Shown here in pieces: positions 8,596-17,020 of a stretch of DNA of 64,000 bases. The stretch's first letter is position 1, and every line of letters begins with the position of its first letter. The stretch lies in NCBI GenBank assembly GCA_947488175.1, contig CANKYO010000011.1:62001-126000 (forward strand). Direction: 5' to 3'. The notes beneath the pieces are model-generated. The model ran no database searches. It had not been told where the DNA came from and was given only the letters and a program-made list of their open reading frames with translations. Position numbers and translations under genes: made by a program. The stretch is from an uncultured Paracoccaceae bacterium. Its GTDB lineage: Bacteria > Pseudomonadota > Alphaproteobacteria > Rhodobacterales > Rhodobacteraceae.

Positions 8596-9723
8596 TTAGA
8601 AGTTGTAGGCAACACGAAGACCCGCAGCCCAGCCGCTGTTGTCTTCAAATTCACCGAACGTCGTGCCGTCAGGTGCCCCCAATGCGCCGGGTGCTTCTGT
8701 TTCGGCGTCTCCGATCCAAATGTATCTGACGCCACCAGTGATGCGGACAGCATCCTTCGTGTGCGTCAGGGCAACGCCCAATGACCGGTTGCCGTCTGTC
8801 GGACCCAAGTTACCTGAGAAACCACCGTTTTCGGCTTCGAAGCCTGCCGTGACTGCGCCTGACCAAGTTTCATTGAAACGACGACCGACACCAATGTTGT
8901 AAGTCACCGTGTCGTCTGAGTAGTCAACAAGTGACCCGCCGCCTGCCAACCCGAAGTTTGTTGGTGAAATGTCAAACTCAGTCCAGTCAACCCAGCGAAT
9001 TGAGCCAAAAAGCAGCGTATCAGCGGCGATACCCGTCTGACCTTCCAGCGTAACTGACTGCGGAATTGTCGTTGAGAACTCAGTTGACGCACCGTTTTCA
9101 TCGGCGTCGAAATCGTGAGTGACTTCACTGTGGTAGGTCAGTGATACCCGCGCTGCAATTTCCGGCCGTTCCCATCCGGCGCCGACCAGATATCCGTAGT
9201 CTGTCTCTGTGGAGGTGGACATCTCATAGCCGTTGAACAGTACCACTTCGCCTGAAGTCTGGATAGCGCGCAAACCACCATAGACGTTGATGTTGTTCGG
9301 CAGTTTATAGTTAAGGATTGTAGTCAGTCCCAAACTATCAATTGTCGCGGTTGAGCCACTTGCCCCGTTTCCACCACCATACAGGTATGTTGTGTCATCT
9401 GCATACTCGACGCCTGCGCCGATCGGTTCGTCAAGAATGACTGCCAGCGACAGCCTGTCGGTCAAATCATTCTTATATCCCAGGCCAAGCTGCCAGTATT
9501 CATCAGCGATATCACCGGAGTCAGAGCCTGCAGGAGACCCTGGTCCGGCAGGAATAGCTTGCGTTCCGCTAACTTCAGGCGACACATAACCTAAACTAAA
9601 CTCAAGATAATTGCCGTCTTCGTACAGCAGCGCAACCGATGGCGCTGCGCGCTCGACCCCCCCTGCGCTTACAATGCTTGTGCTCAGCAGCAGTGCTGCG
9701 CCTGCCGTCAATACGTTTTTCAT
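8596..9723 (-). CDS. OmpP1/FadL/TodX-family outer membrane transport protein
   Basis: FadL-family barrels let long-chain fatty acids or other hydrophobic compounds cross the outer membrane. The 375-aa protein has a signal peptide (MKNVLTAGAALLLSTSIVSA), many amphipathic strands rich in Gly, Tyr and Thr, and ends in phenylalanine, all typical of an outer-membrane barrel. The ATG at 9723 has AGGA upstream, whereas an upstream in-frame start (9834) would bury the signal peptide. A TTGAC-rich inverted repeat sits about 60-80 bp upstream and may be its control region. Cargo is unknown. Confidence 0.85.
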   Translation of the reverse strand: MKNVLTAGAALLLSTSIVSAGGVERAAPSVALLYEDGNYLEFSLGYVSPEVSGTQAIPAGPGSPAGSDSGDIADEYWQLGLGYKNDLTDRLSLAVILDEPIGAGVEYADDTTYLYGGGNGASGSTATIDSLGLTTILNYKLPNNINVYGGLRAIQTSGEVVLFNGYEMSTSTETDYGYLVGAGWERPEIAARVSLTYHSEVTHDFDADENGASTEFSTTIPQSVTLEGQTGIAADTLLFGSIRWVDWTEFDISPTNFGLAGGGSLVDYSDDTVTYNIGVGRRFNETWSGAVTAGFEAENGGFSGNLGPTDGNRSLGVALTHTKDAVRITGGVRYIWIGDAETEAPGALGAPDGTTFGEFEDNSGWAAGLRVAYNF

Positions 9724-9784
9724 GTCCTCATCCCTGTCATGAATACTCTGGTGTATGGGCGACCCTAAAGAGCGGTTGACTAAA

Positions 9785-9801
9785 GCGTCAATTCTTGACG
9801 C
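9785..9801. promoter_or_regulatory. Inverted repeat upstream of the FadL-type gene
   Basis: GCGTCAA (9785-9791) and TTGACGC (9795-9801) form a perfect 7-bp inverted repeat with a 3-nt spacer, and a further TTGAC lies at 9777-9781. It sits 62 bp upstream of the minus-strand gene start at 9723. It could be an operator overlapping a promoter, since TTGACG resembles a -35 box on the minus strand. No regulator is identified. Confidence 0.4.
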
Positions 9802-9879
9802 CACGTCATAGAGTGTCGCGGGTCGCAACGTCACAAAAATGCACTACTCGGGCGAGTCGCGCAACTTTTGTAAATGGCC

Positions 9880-10737
9880 TCAGTTGTGTTGCCTGCGGGT
9901 AATGTTGAGGTAGTTGGCCGCAAAGATCAGGGCGGCGCCGACAAACACAAGTGTATCAAGGGGTTCGTTGTAGAATGCCATCCCGACCACAGCGATGACC
10001 GGCAACCGTACGAAATCAATAGGCATGACCACGCTGGCGGGGGCGATGCTGAGGGCGGTGGTCAGGCAGAAATGGGCCAGCAGCCCGGCACATCCGATCA
10101 ACACCACCCAGGGCAGTCCCGCCAGCGATGGAACCGCGATGTCCCCGTCATAGCCCGCGAAGATCAGCCCGAAGACGGCTTGCATGACGGTCAGATAAAA
10201 AAGGATTGTCGTGATCGTCTCGGTCCGGGTGAGCTTGCGGGTGAAGATGGCGGTCAGCGCAAAGAAGACCGCGCAGGATGCGGCTGCAATCAGGCCGGGG
10301 CTGATGGCGGTGGCATCGGGGCGGGCCACGATGAGGATGCCCAGAAAACCAAGGCCCGCGCAGAAGAGCCCCATGGCGGTCAGCCGTTCCTGCAAGATCA
10401 GAGGTGACAGCAGAATCACCCAGATCGGTGTGGTGAATTCGAGTGCAAAGACCTGGGCAAGCGGGATGAGAGTGATGGCGTAGAACCACAGGTTCTGCCC
10501 AGCGAAATGGCAAATGTTGCGGGTGAAATGCAGGCCTAGTTTCTGTCGTCGGACCTGACCGAGCGTTCCGGCCGCAAAGGCCACGCCCAGCACGATTACT
10601 ATGCCGGTCAGGCTGCGAAAGAGCATGATCTCGAATGTGTCAAGCTCCAGGCTGATGGCCCGGCCAGCGACGGCCATCGCGGTGAAAGATGTAATGGCCC
10701 CGATCATCCACAGGGCCGCGCGCAGGGTGTCGTTCAT
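9880..10737 (-). CDS. EamA/DMT-superfamily transporter
   Basis: A second, distinct drug/metabolite-type permease of 285 aa with about ten membrane helices in two repeats. The first repeat opens with DTLRAALWMIGAITSF, and FTTPIWVILLSPL is a typical helix-4 segment. The ATG at 10737 overlaps the stop of the upstream small secreted gene (ATGA), so the pair is probably co-translated. The longer in-frame reading to 10824 enters that gene and is rejected. Substrate unknown. Confidence 0.86.
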   Translation of the reverse strand: MNDTLRAALWMIGAITSFTAMAVAGRAISLELDTFEIMLFRSLTGIVIVLGVAFAAGTLGQVRRQKLGLHFTRNICHFAGQNLWFYAITLIPLAQVFALEFTTPIWVILLSPLILQERLTAMGLFCAGLGFLGILIVARPDATAISPGLIAAASCAVFFALTAIFTRKLTRTETITTILFYLTVMQAVFGLIFAGYDGDIAVPSLAGLPWVVLIGCAGLLAHFCLTTALSIAPASVVMPIDFVRLPVIAVVGMAFYNEPLDTLVFVGAALIFAANYLNITRRQHN

Positions 10738-11078
10738 GGGGCGACCGCGCAGCAGCCGGTGAGCAGGATCGGTGTTTCGCCACGCTGTGTCAGTACTTCG
10801 ACTGTATAGGGGGCGGTGCCGCATTGCCGTTGGTCGATGATCACTATGGCGGTGTCATATCGGCTGATCAGGGTGAGGGCCTGCGGCCAGTCTTGCCCTT
10901 CCGCGGTGGTGCGATGCGGGATGGTCATGTCGCTCTGCCGCTGGAAGTCGAGGCGGGCCGTGTCATCGGCCAGGCTTAGCGTCCAGTCGGGTGCCTCACC
11001 GCTGCAAACCAGCGGAGGCAGCGTGTCTGCCTGGGCGCAGAGCGGCATGGCCATGGCAAAGGCGATGTGTCTGATCAT
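10734..11078 (-). CDS. Small secreted protein, unknown function
   Basis: A 114-aa protein with an apparent signal peptide (MIRHIAFAMAMPLCAQA) and a mature domain containing LVCSGEAPDWTLSLAD and a C-terminal LTGCCAVAP. The four mature cysteines could form disulfides in the periplasm. The pattern resembles a family often filed as COG3650-like, but this is recollection and not firm. It is translationally coupled to the EamA gene downstream, so the two may act together. Confidence 0.6.
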   Translation of the reverse strand: MIRHIAFAMAMPLCAQADTLPPLVCSGEAPDWTLSLADDTARLDFQRQSDMTIPHRTTAEGQDWPQALTLISRYDTAIVIIDQRQCGTAPYTVEVLTQRGETPILLTGCCAVAP

Positions 11079-11116
11079 GGCCGGAGTAGTGCCTTGGCAG
11101 GCCCGATTTGCAACCC

Positions 11117-11740
11117 TTATTGCAGGATGTCGTCATGCCGATGACCTGTAGCGGACCAGAGGATCGCACGCCCCAGATTGAACCAGATCGCCAGTGTTTC
11201 GCGCCCGATCATCGTCAGGCTGATTGTGTTGTCCGGAGCCCTGCGGAAGCGCCCGGCATGGGCTGTCCGGATATTGTCGTACCCCATCCACCGGAAGCTG
11301 GCTTTGGCGCGGGGCAGATGGAAAGCTTCGGTGACGAGCAGGATGGATTGTGCGTCGGCCAGCATCGGCTTTGAAAACAGCGCATTTTGCAGCGTCGAGA
11401 GGGAGCGTTCTTCGACACTGATTGCAGCCGCCGGTATGCCCTGAGCGATGGCATGCCGGGCCATCTGGACACCCGCACTTGGGCCGTCCGGTGCGGCTCG
11501 ACCGCCACTGAAGTGGATCCGGGTGGCGAGGTTTGCGGCGAAGAGTGCGACACCTTTGTCGACCCGGGCCAGACTTTCGCGGTGCAGCGTGCCATCGGCC
11601 GACATGCCGGCGCCGATAACGACGATGACATCGGCGGGCCTGTCGGTTTGCTGATGGGTTAGTGTGAAGCCGGTGATAAAAAGGGCAGTCAGACACAGAA
11701 GTGCGGCCCCTGTCGTCAGGATACGGATCAGTGTGCGGAT
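11117..11740 (-). CDS. YdcF/SanA-like DUF218 protein with non-canonical start
   Basis: DUF218 proteins are membrane-anchored enzymes linked to envelope carbon or peptidoglycan precursors. Reading from 11740 gives a single N-terminal membrane helix (ILTTGAALLCLTALFITGF) and then the family's first strand ADVIVVIGAG, followed by SGGRAAPDG and EERSLSTLQNA, the conserved core motifs. No ATG, GTG or TTG exists in frame upstream of ATG 11605, which would remove the helix and first strand. An ATC at 11738-11740 has AAAGGG six bases upstream and would yield a natural (M)RTLIRILTTG start. The start is therefore a rare codon, a recent mutation or a base error. Confidence 0.65.
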   Translation of the reverse strand: MRTLIRILTTGAALLCLTALFITGFTLTHQQTDRPADVIVVIGAGMSADGTLHRESLARVDKGVALFAANLATRIHFSGGRAAPDGPSAGVQMARHAIAQGIPAAAISVEERSLSTLQNALFSKPMLADAQSILLVTEAFHLPRAKASFRWMGYDNIRTAHAGRFRRAPDNTISLTMIGRETLAIWFNLGRAILWSATGHRHDDILQ

Positions 11741-11795
11741 TGGTTTCCCTTTCGATCTTTGGCCGCTATGGTCCTGAAAACTTTAGGAGAAGGCA

Positions 11796-12404
11796 ATGCG
11801 CTTTGTTCTGGCATTGATGTGTCTGGCTGGACCGGTTTGCGCCGATCCGGTCGCGGACGTGGCTTCCGCTGCGCGTGCGGCATTTGACGGGATGCCGCGT
11901 GTGGCGCGCGTTGATGTGATTGAGGGTCGGTGCGGCGCTGATCGGCATGTGAATGATCAGGTGGCCTATTGCGCCACACGTAATGTGATCTTTGTGACCG
12001 ATGCGGCGGCTGCGTTGCCCGAAGCCGGTTATCTTGTGGCCCATGCCTACGGTCATGCAGTGCAAGTAAAGCATCGTGTCGCGGATTTTGCGCTGGCTCA
12101 GATCCGGTCGCGGCCCGGTGAAGAGCAGATGTTGCGCGGATTGGTGGCGCGTCAGGTGGATTGTATCGCCGGGTTTTTGTTCGCCCGCGCTGGGTTGCCG
12201 GATGCACGGTTGACCTATTGGATGACAGAGGAACCTTTTGCGGGAACCCATTGGGGCCGTGATCCGTTGCGGATCGGGCCAAAGGTCAGCATAGGGTTGG
12301 CCGCACGCGATGAGTGGTTTCAGTTGGGGCAGGGCGATGATCTTGCGGTTTGCGCGCCAGGAGAGTTTTCGGCAGATCTTTTGTTGGTCGCGCTGAAACC
12401 GTAG
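11796..12404 (+). CDS. YpfJ-like secreted protein lacking metalloprotease residues
   Basis: A 202-aa protein with a signal peptide (about 1-16, ending VCA). The pattern CG-x(11)-C at residues 46-59, followed by NVIFVTD, matches the YpfJ/COG2321 zinc metallopeptidase layout. The zinc site, normally HExGH, here reads HAYGH (83-87), so the catalytic Glu is Ala. The later motif, normally ELQADC, reads ARQVDC (118-123), so the presumed third ligand is also lost. It therefore looks like a pseudo-peptidase kept for another role. ATG 11796 has a strong GGAG site. The family assignment is by motif pattern only. Confidence 0.65.
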   Translation: MRFVLALMCLAGPVCADPVADVASAARAAFDGMPRVARVDVIEGRCGADRHVNDQVAYCATRNVIFVTDAAAALPEAGYLVAHAYGHAVQVKHRVADFALAQIRSRPGEEQMLRGLVARQVDCIAGFLFARAGLPDARLTYWMTEEPFAGTHWGRDPLRIGPKVSIGLAARDEWFQLGQGDDLAVCAPGEFSADLLLVALKP

Positions 12405-12529
12405 GCACGGTGATTTTGCCGGGGGCATAGAGTTGAGAGGTTTTCCCGGCGTTTTCCCGACAATGGCAAACTGTTGTGGACAATTTACATGCGGTGGCGG
12501 CCGTTAATTTGATAGGACGAATATGACGC

Positions 12530-13204
12530 ATGGCCTTTGATTTTTCAGACCTCACCCTGACTGACGCTGACATTGCTGCCGAAGGTGGCGAGCGGTGGAT
12601 CTATTGTTCGGAGCTTTATCAGTCTTTTGTTTTTAAGAAGCAAAAACCGCCGCAGAGCCGTGATCTAAAAAATAATCTCAAGGGAAACTCCATGAAGATA
12701 TTTCCATCTTTGGCGGATCGGATCGTGCAGAAAGAATACAAGGCTTATGTTGATTGCTGCCTGTCGCCCAACCGAAATTTGGAGGATATCCCTGTCAGCA
12801 GATTATTTGGTTTTGCACAGTCAAGCATCGGGATTGTCCAAGTGGCCGAAAAGGTTTCGCTTGATGGCAAAAGCCTTGGCCCCACGCTTGCCAGTATCTA
12901 TCGGGACAGTCGACTGACCGAAAGCCGGCTGAAAATCCTGAATGAGTTTGTGCAGCTTTTGTTGGACTGGGAGATGCCAACCAATGATATCAGTGCTGCG
13001 AATATCGTTCTTGGTAAGCGCGGTGGTCAGGAAAAGTTTCTTGCTGTCGACGGGTTTGGTGACATCCATGTCGTCCCGGTGCGCAGCTATTTCCAAAAGT
13101 CGAGAAAGCACCAATTGCGCTACCGCATGACCAAGGTGGCCCGCAGTTTGGGCATGCATTTTGATCCGGAACGTTTTGTGTTCGGTCTGAGCGGTTTGGT
13201 CTGA
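12530..13204 (+). CDS. YrbL-family (PhoP regulatory network) protein
   Basis: YrbL proteins have a kinase-like fold and, in enterics, belong to the PhoPQ regulon; their biochemical role is unknown. This 224-aa protein shows the family pattern: an N-terminal strand with a charged lysine cluster (VFKKQKPP), an inner RIVQKEYKAYVDCC helix, a catalytic-loop-like DISAANIVL near 155 and VDGFGDIHVVPVRSYF near 175, followed by a basic C-terminus. Typical kinase motifs are degenerate. It is not obviously co-transcribed with its neighbour; the 125-nt gap upstream can hold a promoter. Confidence 0.65.
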   Translation: MAFDFSDLTLTDADIAAEGGERWIYCSELYQSFVFKKQKPPQSRDLKNNLKGNSMKIFPSLADRIVQKEYKAYVDCCLSPNRNLEDIPVSRLFGFAQSSIGIVQVAEKVSLDGKSLGPTLASIYRDSRLTESRLKILNEFVQLLLDWEMPTNDISAANIVLGKRGGQEKFLAVDGFGDIHVVPVRSYFQKSRKHQLRYRMTKVARSLGMHFDPERFVFGLSGLV

Positions 13205-13235
13205 ACGGCTGCCAGCGCTAAGCGCTATCGCTCCA

Positions 13236-14795
13236 TTATTCCCACTCAATCGTGCCCGGTGGTTTGCTGGTGATGTCGTAGGTGACCCGGTTGATTCCCT
13301 GCACCTCGTTGATGATCCGCGTGGCGGTTTCGCCCAGGAATTCGTGACTGAACGGGTAGTAGTCTGCTGTCATCCCATCCACTGATGTGACCGCGCGCAG
13401 GGCGCAGGCGTAGTCGTAGGTACGCCCGTCGCCCATGACACCGACGGTGCGTACGGGCAGGATGGCTACGAAGGCCTGCCAGATTTCATCATACAGCCCA
13501 TGCTTGCGAATCTGGTCGATATAGATCGCGTCGGCCTTGCGCAGGATGTCCAGCTTCTCGCGGGTGATTTCACCCGGGCAGCGGATGGCGAGGCCGGGGC
13601 CGGGGAAGGGGTGGCGACCGATAAAGCTAGCAGGTAGGCCGAGTTCGCGACCCAGCGCGCGTACTTCGTCCTTGAAAAGCTCGCGAAGCGGTTCGACCAG
13701 TTTGAGCCCCATCTTTTCAGGCAGGCCGCCTACATTGTGGTGCGACTTGATGGTAACCGATGGCCCGCCGGAAAAGCTGACGCTTTCGATCACGTCCGGG
13801 TAAAGCGTGCCTTGGGCAAGGAATTCGGCGCCTTCGATTCCGTTTGCGTATTTCTGGAAGACGTCGATGAAGAGCTTGCCGATGATTTTGCGTTTGGTTT
13901 CGGGGTCGCTGACGCCTTCAAGCTCGCCCAGAAACAGCTCCTGTTCTTCGGCGTGGATGACGTGCAGGTTCATGTGGTCGCGGAACATGCCGACAACTTC
14001 TTCGGCTTCGTTCTGGCGCAAAAGGCCGTGATCGACGAAGACACAGGTGAGTTGGTCGCCCACGGCTTCATGGATCAGAGCAGCGGCGACGGATGAGTCG
14101 ACGCCGCCGGACAGCGCACAGATCACCTGTTTGTCCCCGACCTGTTCCTTGATCAGGCGGATTGCTTCTTCGCGGTAGGCGCCCATGGTCCAGTCGCCGG
14201 TGAAGCCGGCGAGCCGCACGAAGTTTTCATAGAGCTTGGCGCCGTTCGGGGTGTGGTGCACCTCGGGGTGGAATTGGACGGCGTAGAAGTTGCGGGCGAT
14301 GTCGGCGGTGATGGCGAAGGGGGCGTTGGGTGAGGTGCCGTAAACCTCGAATCCCGGTGCGATTTCAGAGACATGATCGCCATGGCTCATCCAGACTTGT
14401 TCCTTGTCGGTCTGAAACCAGCCGTCGAGGAGGGAGAGCTTGCCTTCGGGTTTGACATAGGCCCGCCCGAATTCGGCAGTGCCCTGGCCACGGACCACCT
14501 TGCCGCCCAGTTGCTGCATCATGGTTTGCTGGCCGTAACAAATGCCAAGGACAGGTATTTCCATGTCGAACAGGCTGTCAGGTGCGCGCGGCGATCCTTC
14601 GCGAGTCACGCTGTCGGGGCCGCCTGACAGGATCACGGCCTTGGGCGCGAAATCGGTCAGAAAATCGTCGGTGATATTCTGATAGGGATGAATTTCGCAA
14701 TAGACGTTCAATTCGCGCAAGCGGCGGGCGATCAACTGGGTGACCTGGCTGCCGAAATCGACGATCAGAAGGCGTTCGTGGGTGCTTTGTTCCAT
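13236..14795 (-). CDS. guaA: GMP synthase (glutamine-hydrolysing)
   Basis: GuaA aminates XMP to GMP using glutamine and ATP. The 519-aa protein has an N-terminal class I glutamine amidotransferase with the nucleophile in GICYGQQ and the His/Glu pair in QFHPEVHH, then an ATP-pyrophosphatase domain with the P-loop [10 protein letters not shown], and a C-terminal dimerisation domain ending KPPGTIEWE. All catalytic parts are present. It is transcribed away from the mttB gene, with 138 bp between them. Confidence 0.98.
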   Translation of the reverse strand: MEQSTHERLLIVDFGSQVTQLIARRLRELNVYCEIHPYQNITDDFLTDFAPKAVILSGGPDSVTREGSPRAPDSLFDMEIPVLGICYGQQTMMQQLGGKVVRGQGTAEFGRAYVKPEGKLSLLDGWFQTDKEQVWMSHGDHVSEIAPGFEVYGTSPNAPFAITADIARNFYAVQFHPEVHHTPNGAKLYENFVRLAGFTGDWTMGAYREEAIRLIKEQVGDKQVICALSGGVDSSVAAALIHEAVGDQLTCVFVDHGLLRQNEAEEVVGMFRDHMNLHVIHAEEQELFLGELEGVSDPETKRKIIGKLFIDVFQKYANGIEGAEFLAQGTLYPDVIESVSFSGGPSVTIKSHHNVGGLPEKMGLKLVEPLRELFKDEVRALGRELGLPASFIGRHPFPGPGLAIRCPGEITREKLDILRKADAIYIDQIRKHGLYDEIWQAFVAILPVRTVGVMGDGRTYDYACALRAVTSVDGMTADYYPFSHEFLGETATRIINEVQGINRVTYDITSKPPGTIEWE

Positions 14796-14847
14796 GTTGG
14801 CCTCTATATCCGCTCTGCTTGGCGGCGCAAGAGAGGCCGATGTCGCT

Positions 14848-14912
14848 TTTGCGCGCCAAGTGGCGCAAACTTGGTGAGGTGTTGCGATGTGCCGGGGTAT
14901 TGATGCCTCACC
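14848..14912 (+). promoter_or_regulatory. Hairpin-rich leader upstream of mttB
   Basis: Three perfect stems share bases here: TTTGCGC (14848-14854) with GCGCAAA (14863-14869); CCAAGT (14856-14861) with ACTTGG (14869-14874); and GGTGAGG (14873-14879) with CCTCACC (14906-14912). The first and second cannot form together, nor can the second and third, a pattern seen in switching leaders. The mttB ribosome site follows about 10 nt after the last stem. It matches no riboswitch class known to me, and inverted repeats could equally be protein operators for guaA or mttB. Confidence 0.35.
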
Positions 14913-14933
14913 ATTTACGAGCGGGGTAGTGAG

Positions 14934-16484
14934 ATGTCGGACGCACCGGTGAAATCAGGACGCAGAGCACGCGGCGGCGGCGGTGCGGCGCGCCGGGCAG
15001 AGCGGACGGCGGTCAGTGTTGAGACGGCAAAATATATCGAACGGAATGTGCCCAATTACGAGGTGTTAACCGAAGAAGCACTGGAAGTCATCGAGGCGAA
15101 TGCCGAGACGGTGCTGGCCGAGATTGGTGTGAATTTCGTCGAAAACCCCGAAGCGCTGGCCCGCTGGAAAGAGGCGGGCGCTGATATTGATGGTGAGCGA
15201 GTGCGTATTCCGCGGGGGTTGGCACGCAAGCTTTGTGCGACAGCCCCGTCTGAATTCACCCAACATGCCCGCAATCCGGAGCGTAACGTGGTGATTGGCG
15301 GCAGGAATATGGTGCTGGCCCCCGTTTATGGCCCACCATTTGTGCGCGATGCCGAAGGTGGCCGCCGCTATGCGACGATGGCTGATTTCGAGAAATTCGT
15401 GAAGCTGGCCTATATGTCGAAATGGTTGCACCATTCAGGCGGTACCGTTTGCGAGCCGACGGATGTGCCGGTGAACAAGCGGCATCTGGATATGCTGCTG
15501 ACCCATATGATCTATTCCGACAAGCCGTTCATGGGGGCGGTGACCGAGCCCAGCCGCGCACAGGATTCGGTGGACATGTGCGAGATCCTGTTTGGTAAGG
15601 AGTTCGTACAGGACAACACTGTGATGACCTCGCTGATCAACATCAACTCCCCCCTGACGTTCGATAATGTCATGATGGGCGCGTTGGAGGTGTTTGCGAA
15701 GAATAATCAGGCGTCGATCATCAGCCCGTTTATCGTGGGCGGGGCGATGGCCCCTGTTTCGGTTGCCGGAACGCTGACGCAAGTGCTGGCCGAGGTGATG
15801 GCCGGTGTAGCCTACAGCCAGTTGATCCGTCCGGGCGCCCCGGTGATTTTCGGGGCATTTGTAACGTCGATTGATATGAACTCGGGTGCGCCGACATTCG
15901 GCACGCCAGAGGCCAGCCATATCACTTATGGGGCTGGTCAATTGGCACGTCGGATGGGGCTGCCATACCGGTCGGCCGGATCATTTTGTGGCTCAAAACT
16001 GCCAGATGCGCAGGCGGCCTATGAGACCGCCAACAGCCTGCAGATGGGGTTGCTTGCCGGTGTCAACTTTATGCTGCATTCCTGCGGCTGGCTGGAAGGC
16101 GGGCTTGTGGCATCGTTCGAGAAGTTCGTGATGGATGCCGATCAGCTTGGTACGCTGCATCATTTTGCCAAAGGTGTGGATATCTCGGAAAACGCGCAGG
16201 CGATGGATGCCATTGAAGAGGTGGGTCCGGGTGGTCATTATCTGGGCTGCGCGCATACGCAGGCTAACTTCAAATCGGCGTTCTGGCGGTCAGACCTGTT
16301 TGACTATAAGCCCTTTGAGACATGGGCTGAAGAGGGTGAGCGCGACACCCAGGCCCTTGCCACGGTCCGGGTCAAACGCATGTTGGACACCTATCAGCAG
16401 CCTGCGTTAGATCCGGAAATCGAGGCGCAGCTGCGGGCTTATGTCGCCGAAAAGAAGGCCAGCATGCCGGATGCCTTCACGTAA
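14934..16484 (+). CDS. MttB-family (trimethylamine/glycine betaine) methyltransferase, non-pyrrolysine
   Basis: This family moves a methyl group from a quaternary or tertiary amine to a corrinoid protein. The 516-aa protein has the TIM-barrel-type MttB layout, with a lysine- and arginine-rich N-terminus and conserved segments around [13 protein letters not shown] and [13 protein letters not shown]. No in-frame TAG is present, so it lacks the pyrrolysine of archaeal MttB and belongs to the COG5598 group that includes glycine betaine methyltransferases. No corrinoid-protein gene is next to it in the window, so the partner is unknown. Its end overlaps the convergent DUF6477 gene by 8 nt. Confidence 0.85.
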   Translation: MSDAPVKSGRRARGGGGAARRAERTAVSVETAKYIERNVPNYEVLTEEALEVIEANAETVLAEIGVNFVENPEALARWKEAGADIDGERVRIPRGLARKLCATAPSEFTQHARNPERNVVIGGRNMVLAPVYGPPFVRDAEGGRRYATMADFEKFVKLAYMSKWLHHSGGTVCEPTDVPVNKRHLDMLLTHMIYSDKPFMGAVTEPSRAQDSVDMCEILFGKEFVQDNTVMTSLININSPLTFDNVMMGALEVFAKNNQASIISPFIVGGAMAPVSVAGTLTQVLAEVMAGVAYSQLIRPGAPVIFGAFVTSIDMNSGAPTFGTPEASHITYGAGQLARRMGLPYRSAGSFCGSKLPDAQAAYETANSLQMGLLAGVNFMLHSCGWLEGGLVASFEKFVMDADQLGTLHHFAKGVDISENAQAMDAIEEVGPGGHYLGCAHTQANFKSAFWRSDLFDYKPFETWAEEGERDTQALATVRVKRMLDTYQQPALDPEIEAQLRAYVAEKKASMPDAFT

Positions 16485-16773
16485 GCCTAAGGGCTGTCAT
16501 CTGCAAAAGGCGACCTTCACCAGCTATGGCGATCAGCAGCTCTACATGGCGGGCGGGTGAATAATTGCCGGACTTTGCCAGGCGGGCATCGTTCATTTCG
16601 TTTTCTATATCAAAGAGTTGCATCAACGCCTGCGCGTGACGTGGCAGATCATCGCAATCCAAAAGGCGGCGCAGGTGGACATTTCTGCGGTAATCATCGA
16701 CCCCGAAGCGCGCAGCGCGTGCCAGAAGTTGCGGACGTTTCAGCGTGGCCAGTCTTGTATGGATATCGAACAT
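16477..16773 (-). CDS. DUF6477-like small protein
   Basis: A 98-aa soluble protein rich in Leu and Arg, with motifs LKRPQLLARAARFG near the start and DIENEMNDARLAKSGNYS in the middle. This pattern is familiar from small Rhodobacteraceae proteins annotated DUF6477; function unknown. The ATG at 16773 has AAGGAAG upstream. No signal peptide or membrane segment is seen. The family name is recollection. Confidence 0.65.
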   Translation of the reverse strand: MFDIHTRLATLKRPQLLARAARFGVDDYRRNVHLRRLLDCDDLPRHAQALMQLFDIENEMNDARLAKSGNYSPARHVELLIAIAGEGRLLQMTALRLT

Positions 16774-17020
16774 TTTGTAAATCTTCCTTTACTCGGGTGA
16801 GTCGGTGAAGATTGACACATGTTTGGCGGGTGTTGCGGAAACGCTATTAGTTAAGCGCGCACCGGTCAGAAATGTTTATCTTTTCGAAAGAATAGTTGAC
16901 GGACGAAACAAGCCGTTAACACTTGAGTAACCAAACACGCTTAGGTTGAATCGTTGACGCGCTGACTTAGTCGGCGTTTTGCTCTTGCGTATTGGGACTT
17001 TCGGTGAGGGGACGAGTGAC

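Noticed and set aside
13214..13226. AGCGC-TAA-GCGCT hairpin after guaA
   Set aside because: A 5-bp stem without T-run; could be chance.
14887..14952. 21-codon uORF overlapping the mttB start
   Set aside because: It overlaps helix 3 and the mttB start, has no ribosome site and no conserved content that I can see.
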